DNA of 64,000 nt. It comes from Hippopus hippopus. Its lineage: Eukaryota > Mollusca > Bivalvia > Cardiida > Cardiidae. The DNA is taken from NCBI GenBank assembly GCA_946811185.2, contig OX328111.1, positions 40,164,388-40,228,387 on the forward strand. Direction: 5' to 3'. Made by a program: the position numbers and the translations under genes. Numbering within the stretch: the stretch's first letter is position 1; every line of letters starts with the position of its first letter. A model generated the notes under the pieces. It saw only the letters and a program-made list of their open reading frames with translations. It did no database searches and was not told where the DNA came from. Shown in pieces: positions 1 through 11,600 of this stretch.

Positions 1-110
1 ACGACACATAGCACCTACCGGACTCCGTACAAAAAGCACAAAACCAAAGATAGCAAAATAACATGTTAATCATCTCAAGAGACAGCATTTAGATGAGAAG
101 ATTTAGCCCT
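1..110. other. No feature recognised
   Basis: AT-rich sequence below the first F1 copy; nothing recognised. Confidence 0.5.
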
Positions 111-298
111 TTAACCCCCGGGAGGAATACTTTAGAAAATATTGTGGAAAAAGCAGAAAATGCTGGTAACCAGCATTTTCACCTTTCCCACGATGTTTTC
201 TACCCTTTTAGAGACAAATCACACCACATGAGTCTTATCTAATTTGTAGCCTGTAAATGCTTTGAATTCGGGCAAGTGTAAAGTTTTGTCGTTTTGAA
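111..298. mobile_element. F1 MITE (TTAA hairpin), inverted orientation
   Basis: TTAACCCCC left end, central hairpin AAATGCTGGTAACCAGCATTTT, right end decayed (GTCGTTTTGAACAG). Confidence 0.7.
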
Positions 299-347
299 CA
301 GAAATTTTACTCAGACTCGCTCGGACATATCACAAAATAATTGATTT

Positions 348-406
348 GAACCAAGATCAGGCTGCAGGTTCTCTGCAGTCTGATCTTGATCTACATTGTC
401 CATGAA
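348..406. mobile_element. F2 MITE hairpin core
   Basis: AAGATCAGGCTGCAG...CTGCAGTCTGATCTT palindrome; terminal sequences lost. Confidence 0.6.
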
Positions 407-622
407 ATCATTCATAGTCATGCCCAGCATTTTAGGAATACTCGGTTAGAATTTTATTGTGATAGAATGAGTGATTAAAATGTTTGCACGCATATTGCAT
501 TTTTGTTTTATTTATCAGAGCGAAAGTGGACTCGTCCCAACTCGACTGACTCTATTTAACCTATTCATTCGGCAAACTCTGGTGATCCGTTGATCAAGTC
601 CCTCGGCTGAATCACGTAGCTT

Positions 623-1378
623 GATATGCACCTACACGGTACGTTTTCTAGCCAGAAATACACCGCTTTGCCGTTCTTAAAATCGGAACACTCCAATTTG
701 AAAAAGAAAACACTAGTCACAATTTTCTGTGGGAATCTTTCTAAATACATCTCCGATGGCAAACAGTTTGTACATTTATTTTCTACCTTGGTTTATCAAT
801 TTCGTTGGCATTTTTCAGCGACAGGTTGCTTATCACCGTGGCTGTCGTTGCCGTTACCAATCGATTTACATGGGCGCCCCCATGTTTAAGATCACATGAC
901 TGGCAGTACTTCAATATGGAAAACTCCATAATACAGACGAGGTTAGGTGTAGTTATGGAATCGGAATTGTGACGAGTGCTATCCTAGTCTGTATCAAGGA
1001 ACTCTTGTCCCAACTCAGCTGATTGCGTAATTACATATAACCTTGTACGTATAAAAGAGGTTTCCATTTTGAAGAACTGTCAGTCACACGATCTTAAACA
1101 TGGCGTCTCCCATGTAAAATCAATTAGCAACGACATCAACAACCACGGATAAAGTTATTTAAGTCTATCAGTCTGTCGGTGAAAACTTACAACGGAATCG
1201 ATAGACCACGTTAAAAATTGAATGTACAAACTGTTTGTCAACAGAACTCTGTCTAGAAAGATTTCTACAGAATATTGTGACATGTGTTTCCTTTTATTTT
1301 TAGCGGAGCCTTACAATTTTAAGAACGGTAAAGCGGTGTATTTCCGGCGAAGAAAATGTACAATGTAGGTGCATATCA
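623..1378. mobile_element. Long inverted-repeat element
   Basis: Arms 623-924 and 1056-1378 are imperfect reverse complements around a loop of about 130 bp. Outer ends GATATGCACCTACA / TGTAGGTGCATATC. A related half copy lies at 24991-25130. Confidence 0.8.
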
Positions 1379-1639
1379 CCCATCGTTATGAAGCCGGATT
1401 GTGTGGTAAAGAATTAAAATGATACTAAAGAAACATCCCGAATCTTTGCCCTTCTACGATAAAAGCTGCTTTTTTTTACCTTTTCCTGCACGTAGCACTA
1501 CGTGGGCATCATGAGGCACTTTCACAAGGTTATCCAGAAATTACTGCATAAAAATGCCGTACGTGAAAGGCCAATGAATAATAAATGTCGACGTCTCAGA
1601 CAATAAATCGCATAAGACGAATAAAAGAAGATCATCAAT

Positions 1640-2055
1640 CAGCACCTTAATACAGAGACAATCAGACTAACTTTATAGACAAAGAAATCACAGAAAAAAA
1701 CAACGAAGCCATCAAAATTGCACCAAACAGTCCTAACAAGAAGTGTTATGCAGATCACGCAAGTTGCGCGAGAGATGTAGACGAATAGAATATGGAAATA
1801 ATTTTGTGACAAAAGCAGGAATTTCTCTTTCTTCGTCTCCATCGTTGGCTGCCATGGATTTGCAAAAGAACGGTTAGGGAAAGAAGCCTTTAAAATTATA
1901 TCACAAAACAAATACAAGAGGGACGTCTTACGGTGCTGCTGTAAAAAATCACACCAAGGAGGTAGAAGAACCAATTGTATTATGTTAAGAATATGGAGAA
2001 AATCGTTTGACAAAAGTAGGAATTCCTCGCTTTTCCGCTACGACCGTTATCTTGT
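1640..2055. repeat. Degenerate repeat module (two units)
   Basis: Two units sharing GAAGCC..AAAATT..CACCA, ..GACGAATAGAATATGG and TTTGACAAAAG(C/T)AGGAATTYCTC; related units at 2380-2580 and 3955-4310. Confidence 0.45.
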
Positions 2056-2082
2056 AAGGATCCAGTATTAGTAGGGTTTATT

Positions 2083-2373
2083 TGTATGGTGTTTAGCGTC
2101 GTTTTCATCACTATTTCAGTTATATCGCGGTGGCCACTGCACTAATCCATGTTCTCTTTTTTTATTTACCAGCAACTCGAACAATAATTTTTCCAAGCAA
2201 TTGGCTGCTTTCTAACTTAACCATTGTCGAAACAATGATCAGCAGTGACAGAGAAATGAATCCTGTCGCAATGACATCAATCTTCGGAAAGAAATTGATC
2301 TAGCGATGGATTCGAGCTAGCGACCCCCCCCCCTCCCCCGGTCTTAAGTCCTGTACGTTACCGGGGCTCAGCT
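2083..2373 (-). mobile_element. SINE-A copy
   Basis: Tail side GTATGGTGTTTAGCG, body with TTTCAGTTATATCGCGG, tRNA-like head at the right (GTTACCGGGGCTCAG). Confidence 0.75.
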
Positions 2374-2379
2374 AAGATT

Positions 2380-2580
2380 AGGTGAAGAAGCCTTCAAGAT
2401 TACTCCACAAGACAAATTCATACATTCATACAAATGGGATACAATACAGCGATGTTATAGAGGACACGCCAGTCTTGTTAAAGACATAGAGAAACAATCT
2501 CAAGATGTTTAGAATATGTAAAAACTTTTCGACATAAGTAGGAATTGTACTTTTTATTATTACGATCACTGTCTGAGTTA
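2380..2580. repeat. Degenerate repeat module
   Basis: GAAGAAGCCTTCAAGATTAC, GATACAATACAGCGATGTTA and GATGTTTAGAATATG match the modules at 1640-2055 and 3955-4310. Confidence 0.4.
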
Positions 2581-2627
2581 CAGAAAATACATAAAAATGT
2601 TTACAAAAAAAGCACCACAATACAAAT

Positions 2628-2889
2628 GAGCCATGTCCTGGCAAAAGTGGGCTCAGTGCATCTCCATGTTCCATCACACAAAGCAAGTCATCACATAATT
2701 ATGGATCCATACAATCTATTTTGTCAAGCAACCGGCTGAATCTTGTGGTAAACTGATCCTTTGACATGCAGAAAATTGACCAATAGCAAAAGCTTTCGAC
2801 ACAGGTTAGCCAACACGGACTCACAGGCTGACCTGAGTAGATACTTTTTTGCAGATGCATTAAACCCCTTTTCACAGGGCATGGGTCAA
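2628..2889. mobile_element. F3 MITE
   Basis: GAGCCATGTCCTGGCAAAAG left end, TGACATGCAGAAAATTGACC, diverged hairpin, right end CCCTTTTCACAGGGCATGG. Confidence 0.75.
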
Positions 2890-2904
2890 ATACAAAAGGG
2901 ATGC

Positions 2905-3950
2905 CATACAGGGGTGCGGTATGATTTTGGGAAGCTAGAATAAAATCAACATGGAATCTCGCCATAGTACGAAAACGCAAAATGAAAGTAAATTTTCGAA
3001 ATCGATAGAATCATTCATTTCGTTTTTTCGGGGGGGGGGGGTGCATTATGGGACGGCTCTGTGAAAGAAGGATTCGTCATTATTTTACAAGAATTCTATT
3101 CACTTTTTCTATCTCGTTAGTAATGGTATAAATGTATCTTAGCAATACTCACGTAATTTTTCAGGCATGCGTGAACAAAATCCTTCAAAAACATCCACAA
3201 ATTCTGCCGAAGAAATCATTTATATTGGAAAACGCTAATTAACGACGATATTATGTTAAGCTCCGTGTACAAGTGTATAGATTTCATAAAACACAAAATA
3301 GCTAAAGACCTACATCTAGTATAAACAGTACACATTGGTCTATAAGTTCATGTACACAAGTCGTGTTAAAGACTGGTAAAGCTTCATGATATAATCGAGC
3401 TTTTAATAATCGCTGGGTACACGTACACGTGTACATCGGTAGAACAAGTGTTTGTTAATTTACGGATGCAGGAATCGAACTACTGGTAATATCCTCGACA
3501 TTTAATATTTCAGCCAGTCATTCAAGCTAATTGAGCTTATTAAAAGGGCGATACTAAAAGCTTTTTAAAAAAAAAAAAAAAGGCGAAAAATAATCAATTA
3601 TTCAACGCGGAGGAGCATGTGACATATGTTGATGACGCTAGGTTGATCACGTGACAGATACAGGTGCTCGCAAAGGAAGACACGCTCTATTTTTAGGACA
3701 GGATCGCCTGCGACTCAAGCAGGAAAAGTGGTTTTTCACCATCAAATATTCTTTTTCTTGCGTTTTCTTGTTTTAAATATTGACATATGGTTATGTTGTT
3801 GAAGAAAAAGGGAAAACCATCGAAAGCTAGAAATTTATTGTCAGAAGAATTGTAGGTCCCTTTAAGACAAATAAGCAAGAAAAGGAAAATACAGGGCTAT
3901 TAATTTGCACCAAAAACACTTATACGGAAAACACGTCATATAGTCGCTAT
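2905..3950. other. No gene recognised
   Basis: AT-rich sequence with G and A homopolymers (3030, 3566). No coding signal or known repeat seen. Confidence 0.4.
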
Positions 3951-3954
3951 ACAG

Positions 3955-4310
3955 ATCTCAGTCGTAGTTCGAGATATCTAGATAAAGCAATTTCACGATG
4001 TTTAGAATATGTAAAAGTAATGTTACAAATGTAAGGATGGTCTTTTTTCTGGTCAGATCGCTGTTTGACATAAGAAATATTACATAAAGAAACCATCAAA
4101 ATTGCACCACTATACGAAAACAAAGGGGATGTAATACAGTGGTATGATCATATGTGAAAGGCTAGGGGAAAATAAACATCAATGGACAAGAAATCACAGA
4201 AGACAAATAAAGAAGTTATAAAAATCGCACCACAAGACCAATAGGCTGAAAAAGAAATACAGCTATACTGTAGTACTCTGTCGGCAATGCCAGTCATACG
4301 GGAGATAAAT
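3955..4310. repeat. Degenerate repeat module
   Basis: Units with GATATCTAGATAAAGCAAT, GATGTTTAGAATATGTAAAA, ATCAAAATTGCACCAC and GTAATACAG, matching 1640-2580. Confidence 0.4.
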
Positions 4311-4360
4311 TAGTGCTTAGAGCATCGAGGAACGTACGTGATAAATACGGGCGATACTCT

Positions 4361-4566
4361 TTAACCCTTTCTCAGAAGACAAAATTTGAGACGTGTCCAA
4401 TTTGAAAGCATTTGCAGACGACAACCTAATTGTGGTATATGTGATAGGAGTGGTCTATGGAAGGGCAGAAAACGTTGTGGGAAAAGTAGAAAATGCTGGT
4501 TACCAGCATTTTCTCCTTTTCCCACAATGTTTTCACAAGGCCTTTTCCCTGCAAGCAAGGGATTAA
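4361..4566. mobile_element. F1 MITE
   Basis: Bounded by TTAA on both sides; central AAAATGCTGGTTACCAGCATTTT hairpin inside GAAAACGTTGTGGGAAAAG / CTTTTCCCACAATGTTTTC arms. Confidence 0.85.
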
Positions 4567-4782
4567 CCGATTACCACACAATCCGGATTTTTTAAAGACG
4601 CTGAAAAAAGACGGCTTTTGAAAACAATGGGGGAGAAGGAGAACCAGTATTTTCTCCTATTCCCCAAAAGTTTTTGACCCTTTCAAAGAGAATTTCCTTC
4701 ATCTGAGCCACATTCAATTTTTTTGTTTGCAAATGCTTTGGATATGGACAAGTCCAAAGTTTTGTCGTTTGTCAAAGAGTTC
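4563..4782. mobile_element. F1 MITE, adjoining copy in opposite orientation
   Basis: Shares its TTAA with the previous copy. Starts TTAACCGATTACCACACAAT, ends GTCGTTTGTCAAAGAGTTC. Confidence 0.75.
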
Positions 4783-4997
4783 AAAACAATTTTCGTCTTT
4801 ATCACAGTATTCTAGAAACCTTTGCCTGCAGAGGCATCAAAACTATTGCTGTTTTGTTCTGGTTTTTTTTACAACATTGTCAAAAGCATTGCAGTCAAAG
4901 CACAGGGACACTTCATTTATTCATGGCTTCCCTTGGTTTCTACAAAACGAAACTGGCTCTGCAATACCTTGCCCAAAAACTGTCTACTGTCATCAGC

Positions 4998-5668
4998 GGT
5001 GTTTGCAAGGATCCGGGAAGGATTTCTATGGTGCCGTTAGCGAGGATCGCTGAAGAAATTTTATGGCGCTGTTAGCCAGAGTTGCGAAAGAATTTCTATG
5101 GCGCCGTCAGCGGGATCGTGTACAGATTTCTATGGCGCCGTTAGAGAGGAAAGCGAAAGAATTTCTATGGTGCCGTAAGTGAGGATCGCGAATTAATTTC
5201 TATGGCGCTGTTAGCTAGGATCGTTGATAGAATTTCTTTGGCGCCGTTATCGGAATCGTGTAAAGATTTCTGTGGCGCCGTTAGCGAGGTTTGCGAAAGA
5301 ATTTCTATGGCGCCGTTAGCGATGATCGCGGAAAAAATTCTGTGGCGCTGTTAGCCTGGATTACGAAGAATTTTTATGGTGCCGTTCGCTATGATCGTGG
5401 AAAGATTTCTATGGCGACGTTAGCGAGGATCGCTGAAAAATTTCTATGGCGTCGATAGCGAGGATCGCGGAACGATTTCTATGGCGCCGTAAGCGAGGAT
5501 CGCTGAACACTGTCTTATTGTGCCGCTAGCGAGGATCGCTGAAGGATCTCCATGATGCCGTTTGCGAGGATCGCTTAAGGATTTCTATTGCGCCGTTAGC
5601 GAGGATCGCTGAAGAATTTATATGGCGCCAATTCTAATTTCGCTGTTAGCCAGGATTGCTGAAGGATG
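4998..5668 (+). repeat. 35-bp minisatellite
   Basis: About 18 diverged units, consensus near TTTCTATGGCGCCGTTAGCG followed by AGGATCGCGGAAAGA. Unusually CpG-rich for this AT-rich window. Confidence 0.9.
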
Positions 5669-5754
5669 TCTTGACGACAGTCCACAGTTTTATATTACAA
5701 TACCCTCCTTGCACAAATAAGGAACAAACAATGGATACAACTCAGCCTTCATCA

Positions 5755-6085
5755 ACTCTTTACCAGGCAGCCGATTCTGGAAGCGAGGTCGGTAGCGTAC
5801 AGGATTTGAAACCAGGTGGTCGCTTTTTTGAGTACCCAATTCGGCGAACATTTTTCCGAGGATTGATGATAGTTATTGCGGTAGGACTGATTCATTTCTC
5901 ACCGCTGATCATTGTTTTGACGATGGTTATGAGGGAGAGAAGCTATGGTTTTGGAGAAAAAATTGTGCGAAGTACTTGTAGAAGAAACTCCAGGAAAGCA
6001 TGGATAGGCGCACTGGCCGCCGCGATGATTCTTGGAATAGTGTTGAAAATGGTGTTAAACACCATACAAACAAATATTAATCAGA
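5755..6085 (+). mobile_element. SINE-A copy
   Basis: tRNA-like head on the left (AGCGAGGTCGGTAGCGTACAGG), body CGAGGATTGATGATAGT, tail GTGTTAAACACCATACAAAC. It makes an accidental 214-codon frame with its neighbours. Confidence 0.75.
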
Positions 6086-6087
6086 CA

Positions 6088-6300
6088 ATGAAATTTTATA
6101 CTCATCCACAATGCAGACATTTGCAGACTGCAGATTCAATGTGGCTCAAAGGATGGCTTCTTTTTCTTTCAAAAGGGAGAAGACATAGTGCGAAAAGAAA
6201 GAAATGCTGGTTGCCAGCATTTTCTCCATTTTCATCAATGTTTTCAAAAGGCTTCTTCCTCGTGGTTGTTTACGCACGGAATTATGTGGTAGAGAGTTAG
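6088..6300. mobile_element. F1 MITE, diverged
   Basis: AATGCTGGTTGCCAGCATTTT hairpin, right end GAATTATGTGGTAGAGAGTTAG. Confidence 0.65.
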
Positions 6301-6418
6301 GCAAGCAGCCGTGAGATACGTGTACTTACACTGTGCTTGTGTAAGACATGTGCTTGATTAGTGCAGGTCCCTTTAAGCATACAGTATCTAGTTCTCAAAG
6401 AACTCAAAATATGCCTGC

Positions 6419-6646
6419 TTAAAGCTTTACCACACCACAAATTTTAGACTTGTCCAAATTCAAAGCATTTACATATGACAAATAAATGTAACTCAAAATA
6501 TGAATTCTGTCTATCATAGCGTAGAAAAAATCGTGGGAAAAAGGAGAAAATGCTGGTTTCCAGCATTTTCTCCTTTTCCCATAATGTTTTCAAAAGCCTT
6601 CTTTCTCAGGGTCGTTAAAAGTAACAATTGTGTGGTAAAAAGTTAA
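6419..6646. mobile_element. F1 MITE
   Basis: TTAA on both sides; left AGCTTTACCACACC, right GTGTGGTAAAAAGTTAA, central GAAAATGCTGG hairpin. Confidence 0.85.
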
Positions 6647-6846
6647 TGCAGTTTGCCTGCTCGATAGAGGTGGCTACCCGGACATGTTTTACTGTAGACA
6701 AGAATTCAAACTATCACTGAAATACGCTCGTACGTTTATGTTTACTTGTATATCTATTATGACAAACATATACTCACGATATAGAGTAACAAAATATACA
6801 CAATGCAATAGGTATAGGTGATGGCGCATGGTAATTTCCTCAATAA

Positions 6847-7152
6847 TTATCAGCAATAATAAACGGCCTATCTATCAGTAGCTCCAACGTGGCTCAGTGA
6901 TGAGGCTAAACAATTTATAATCCAAACGCCTCGGGTTCGAGCCTCAACAATTATCAGCAGCAAGCAGCCTGTCTGTCAGGAGCTCCAGCGTGGCTCAGCG
7001 ATGAGGATGTAGAGTTTACAATCCAAAGGCCTCGGATTCGATCCTCATCGACTATCAGCAGCAAGCGGCCTGTCTGTCAGGGGCTCCTGTGTGCCACGGT
7101 GATGAGGGTGTAGAATTAATAATCCAGGGAGCTCGGGTTCGATACTCACAAA
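6847..7152 (+). repeat. Three tandem tRNA-like units of about 101 bp
   Basis: Units start near 6847, 6951 and 7052. Each has an A-box-like GTGGCTCAGTGATGAGG and a B-box-like GGTTCGANYCT about 45 bases later. They look like tRNA-derived SINE heads. A functional tRNA gene is unlikely; I could not fold a convincing cloverleaf. Confidence 0.6.
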
Positions 7153-7390
7153 GGCCGTTGCATTTTTTCGTCGCAATGTGAGCAGACGTCGTGATATGAC
7201 TAAACGACCCTGTTGGCAAAGGTTAACTATGTGCAAAGGGTCTGATCAACATTCAGGTCACGTAGTCTTTTAATCCGATGCCACAGAGCCGATACTTATC
7301 TGTATTCGTCTGTAACAGACGCTATCAGCAAATTAGCATTTCATAAGGAAACCACCCTCGGGAAAAAATGAGAGAAACTACACTTTGTTT

Positions 7391-7732
7391 AAAGATACAT
7401 CTACACTCGTTTTCAGCCAGTTTTCAGCTAGTTTTTAACCCATTTCATCCTATCGTATGAAACTATAATCATTCTTGTATCTTTATGCCAAATGTTACCC
7501 CTGACGGCCGCAAGGTTGCACAGATTACGATGGATAGAAAATGCATTTCATGTTTTGAAGGCCTATAAAGCAATCGCTGTTTTTTTAAATGCGAACAAAT
7601 CTCTTGAGTTTTTCTATCCCTTATACCATAAATATTAGTAATTTATCTATGTTTACACAGCTGAGCCATTCTACTTACTTTTAAGTTTTAACACCTTTTT
7701 TTTCTCTCTCTCTAGCTGTAAGGATGTATCTT
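7391..7732. mobile_element. AAGATACATC-ended element, copy 1
   Basis: Ends AAGATACATC / GATGTATCTT. Diverged copy at 60289-60637; both run straight into an F1 MITE at the right end. Confidence 0.65.
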
Positions 7733-7885
7733 CAACTCTTTACCAAACGACTAAATTTTTTACTCAAAAAATTGAAAGGATTTGCAGACAACAAATTCAG
7801 TGCAGCTCAAAAGATTATCTCTGTCATTGAAATGATAAAAACATTTGTGGGAAAAAGAGAAAATGCTGGTAACCAGAAAAATGAA
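7732..7885. mobile_element. F1 MITE, truncated
   Basis: AACTCTTTACCAAACGACTA left end through the start of the hairpin GAGAAAATGCTGGTAACCAG; right half missing. Confidence 0.6.
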
Positions 7886-8084
7886 ATCTGACACTAAGTC
7901 AAAAGTTGCCTAGGTCGCCTTTCTTGTGTTTACATTTTACCTGACTTGAAAATTAATTTTTTTTGGCAGGAACTCACACTTAGACCGACAGTACAATAAC
8001 AGAGTGTCATCTTCACAATAGTGTCCATACTTTTAAATGGTATGATTTAAATTTAAATGCATTTTAACATCCCTTTGTCGCTGT

Positions 8085-8333
8085 AGAGCCTTTAATGCAT
8101 CTACAAAAAAGTATCGAGCCACGTCAGCCTGCGCAAATTGCGCAGACTGACGTGGATCAATACTTTTATTTGCTATATGTAAATTTTCTACATACCAAAG
8201 GACCATTCTACCTCCGGATCAAGACAACTGTTCGACAGAATGGATTATATGGATGCATGATTATATGATGACTTGCTTGGTATAATGCAGCATGGAGATG
8301 CGTTAAAACCCCTTTTACCAGAGCATACCTCAT
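8085..8333. mobile_element. F3 MITE in the urease 3' flank
   Basis: Hairpin CAGCCTGCGCAAATTGCGCAG within GTATCGAGCCACGT arms; right end CCAGAGCATACCTC. Confidence 0.75.
8165..8170 (-). promoter_or_regulatory. Candidate polyadenylation signal of urease
   Basis: AATAAA on the minus strand, about 325 bases after the stop. It lies inside an F3 MITE (8085-8333), so the 3' UTR would consist largely of F2 and F3 remnants. Confidence 0.3.
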
Positions 8334-8344
8334 TTTCTATTCAG

Positions 8345-8415
8345 AAAAGGGTTAAGATCGCACTGCTTAAAACATGCAGACTGATCTTAGATTTACTCTG
8401 TCCAAAATGTAACGA
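8345..8415. mobile_element. F2 MITE remnant
   Basis: AAGATCGCACTGC...GCAGACTGATCTTAGAT...CTGTCC, a decayed F2 hairpin in the urease 3' flank. Confidence 0.5.
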
Positions 8416-8494
8416 CATTTGAAAAAGAAAAGAAAAAGTTAACAAAATAGAACACAATCCGCGTATTTGAGTGGAGAACGTTTCTGCACCAAGT

Positions 8495-8619
8495 CTAGAA
8501 CAAGAAATAGCGCTGTGCCAATGACAGCCGTTTAGCCGGGGGACAGGTGAGATGTTCCTTCTCTATTTTCCCGCCCTCCGTCTCTTTGTCAATGTGAACT
8601 TTGTACGAGAAGGGATCCA
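8495..8619 (-). CDS. Urease coding exon 23 (C-terminus and stop)
   Basis: Completes Val815 and codes residues 816-855, opening [10 protein letters not shown] and ending LAQRYFLF followed by TAG, the near-universal urease C-terminus. Acceptor TTTCAG. The loop between the two blocks carries about 7 more residues than jack bean urease, Lys/Glu/Gly rich. Confidence 0.95.
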
Positions 8620-11600
8620 CTGAAAAAATAACCGAAAAAAATGGAAAATCTGTGGAGGAATATGGGGACAATCTGTTAATGTCTTATGACCTAACTCTTT
8701 ACCACACGACAAAATCTTAGACTTGTCCATTTTGAAAGCATTTGTAGACGACAAATTTAAATGTGGTTCAAATTATGGAATTTGTCGTTGGAAGGGTGAA
8801 AACATTGTGGGAAAAGGAGAAAATGCTGGTTACCGGCATTTTCTCCGTTTCCCACAATGTTTTCAAAAAGCTTTCTTTTCAAGGTCGTTGAAACTTGGCA
8901 TTGTGTGGTTAAAGGTTAATATAGCTGTATCCCTCCAATTTTATCAATTAGATTCCATATCAATGATAATTAAATAGCTAGATTTGAAGGTAACCAGCAT
9001 TTTCTCCTTTTTCCTCAATGTTTTTTTTATTGTTTCAAACACAAATTTCATTATTAGAGTACCATTCATTTTGTTGTCTCCAAAAACTTTCAACTTGGAC
9101 AAGTTTTGCTGGTAACGAGTTACAAGAGACACGCATAAACTGGTTTAAACTCTACAACAAGATAGCTAATTGAATGCACAGTATTTGAAATCTGGTGGTA
9201 GGTGGGGGGTCGCTGGTTTTATTCTCAGCTCGCCCAAATTCTTTTCGAAGGTTAATGATACGCATTGCAACCAGATTCATTCTTCTCTCATCACCTTTTT
9301 TTCGACAATTGGTAAAAGAAACTCCAGGAAGCATGGGTGGGTGCACTGGCCGCCGCAATTTAACTGAAATAATGTTGAAAACGGCTTTAAACACCAAACA
9401 AATAAAAAAGAAACGAACAGTCAAAGTAAACTCTAAAACAAGAGGACAGTTTACCTGTTATTCTGGGTAGATAATCATTGAAGATCATGTCCGCTTTAGT
9501 TATATTTCGACAAGCAGTCACTCCTACAGCTTTCTTCTTCAATCCGTAGGTTTCTACTTTCTCAACTGAAGCCTGAAAAATGACACAAGAAGCTGATATT
9601 GCTGTCCTGAGTACTAATGAAGCAAGAACTACTTAGACCTACGCGAGAGGACTTTTTCGTCCAGTAAATATATTGCCGGAAGTAGGATCTTGATCTACAT
9701 AAAGCTGGCTTGCTCCTGAACACCAGAATCGACCTCCTAACTGTAGACTACTTTAAAAATATAGACAACACTACTTAAGGATTAATACATGAATGCGTAA
9801 AAACACATATGAGAATAATTAGACAAAAGTAATGACTGATCGTTACCAGCAACTTTCTCTTCTTGCCATATTGTTTTCGATAGTTGTCTGCTGCCAGAAC
9901 CAATAGGAGCACCGTATGCCGATGCCAACGCTACAAGCGCTTGATTTTCAGCAAAATTCCAAGTCGAAATAGGGGCATAAATGCGTCAAAAATATTTTGA
10001 TGTTTACCTACCCATATTGTATAGGTTCCTCTTTTAATGGTTAATAATTTGTCTAGGTTTGACCTAAATATCTTCGATAAATATAGAGATATGATAAAAT
10101 ATCAAATTTGTTTTTTAATTTCAAGTCAAAAAAGGGGTACAACTGTGTTGAAATATTTTTATGGTTACCTGTCCCTGTTGTATGGTCCCGTCTTTGATAA
10201 TTAACAACTTGTCAAAGTTTGAAGTAAATATCCTCGGTAATAAGAGATACATATTACAAATGTCAAAGTTGTTTGCACGACGACACAGACGACGCCGACG
10301 CAGATGACGACGACGATGACGCCAGGCCTATGACAATACCTCGACGTTTTCCTCGAAAACAGCAGACCTAACTGGAACTGAAATTACCACAACCAGTTGT
10401 AATGTCACTGGATAAAAGAATTCAATAAGCCATTACTCCTGTAATAGTCCACGGTTCACCGTGAAAATTGCAGGTTTACAAGTTCCCATAAGAAGGATCC
10501 ATTAATATTACAGTTTATGGACAGACGAACGGACAGACAACCTGATTCCAACAGAATAAAAAGAGGGCAGGATGTAATGTTTTAGAGGAATACCCACTTA
10601 CTTTGGACACAAACGCGACAGAATGGTTTCCAATGGCTTGTCCGTACGCCCCAAACATCTTCCTTTGTTTAACAGGTTCTGGTGTAGGAATGGAAGCATT
10701 TGGCATTCCTAAAGATAAATACGAGTTTGAACATTTATCTTAAATTTTATGCTAAAGATCATAAGTTCTTCAACTACATCTAGGTAGTGGGAAAGCATAT
10801 TAGCTCCTTCACTACCAAATAAATAGCTTTCACTTTTCAATGGCTGCAAATATAATTCCACTACATGATGAAGAGACAGTTTGGTCTAATCTATAATAAG
10901 GTAGTTGAAAGTGTAGATCAGAGATCAGACTGCACGTTCTGTGCAGTCTGGTCCTATCTACACTGTCCACAATGGCTTCTGGTATCGTATACGGTAAGGA
11001 AAGAGATAATAAGAAAACTCATACAAAAAAACTGCAACATTGATTTTGATGAAAAATGCAAATGTTGTAACATCGGTTCCTATTGGCCAATAACATTCTC
11101 TGTCTTACTTTAGATATAGAGAGTAAAACGTTTTCCAATTGGCTGTTTTCACCAGTCGGCTCTGCCAACCTGACATTACAGTCATTTGAAATTTAGAAAA
11201 TTCTTGAGAAGAATTAGATTGCAATTTAGTTTTAATGTAAGTGAATGCAGCCAATGGAAATGATTTATTTGTTTGTTTGTATTGTGTTTAACGCCATTAT
11301 CAAGATTATTTAAGTTATGTGGCGGCGGTCAGTACACCTATCCATGCTTTTCTTAAGTTTTTTTTTTTAACAGTACTTTGCACAATACTCCTCCATAGCC
11401 ACTGGCTGCTTTCCAACATAACAATCGTCGAAACAGTGATCAGTTGTAGGACAGGAATGAATCCTTTGGCAATGACGATCACCAATCCTCGGACAGACAA
11501 TGGCCAAGCAAGAAATTTGCGTACGCAGTTTAGGCAAGCAAATATCAAGCGTAAAAAACAAGTTTCACTAAACTACATAACAATACAATTTGAGTAAATA

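Noticed and set aside
1639..2013. 124-codon minus-strand frame, Leu/Phe rich
   Set aside because: Falls on the degenerate repeat module and shows no domain; AT-rich reverse strand gives hydrophobic peptides.
5656..6300. 214-codon open frame on the plus strand
   Set aside because: It runs through a minisatellite edge, a SINE-A copy and an F1 MITE; the peptide has no domain and reads repeat sequence.
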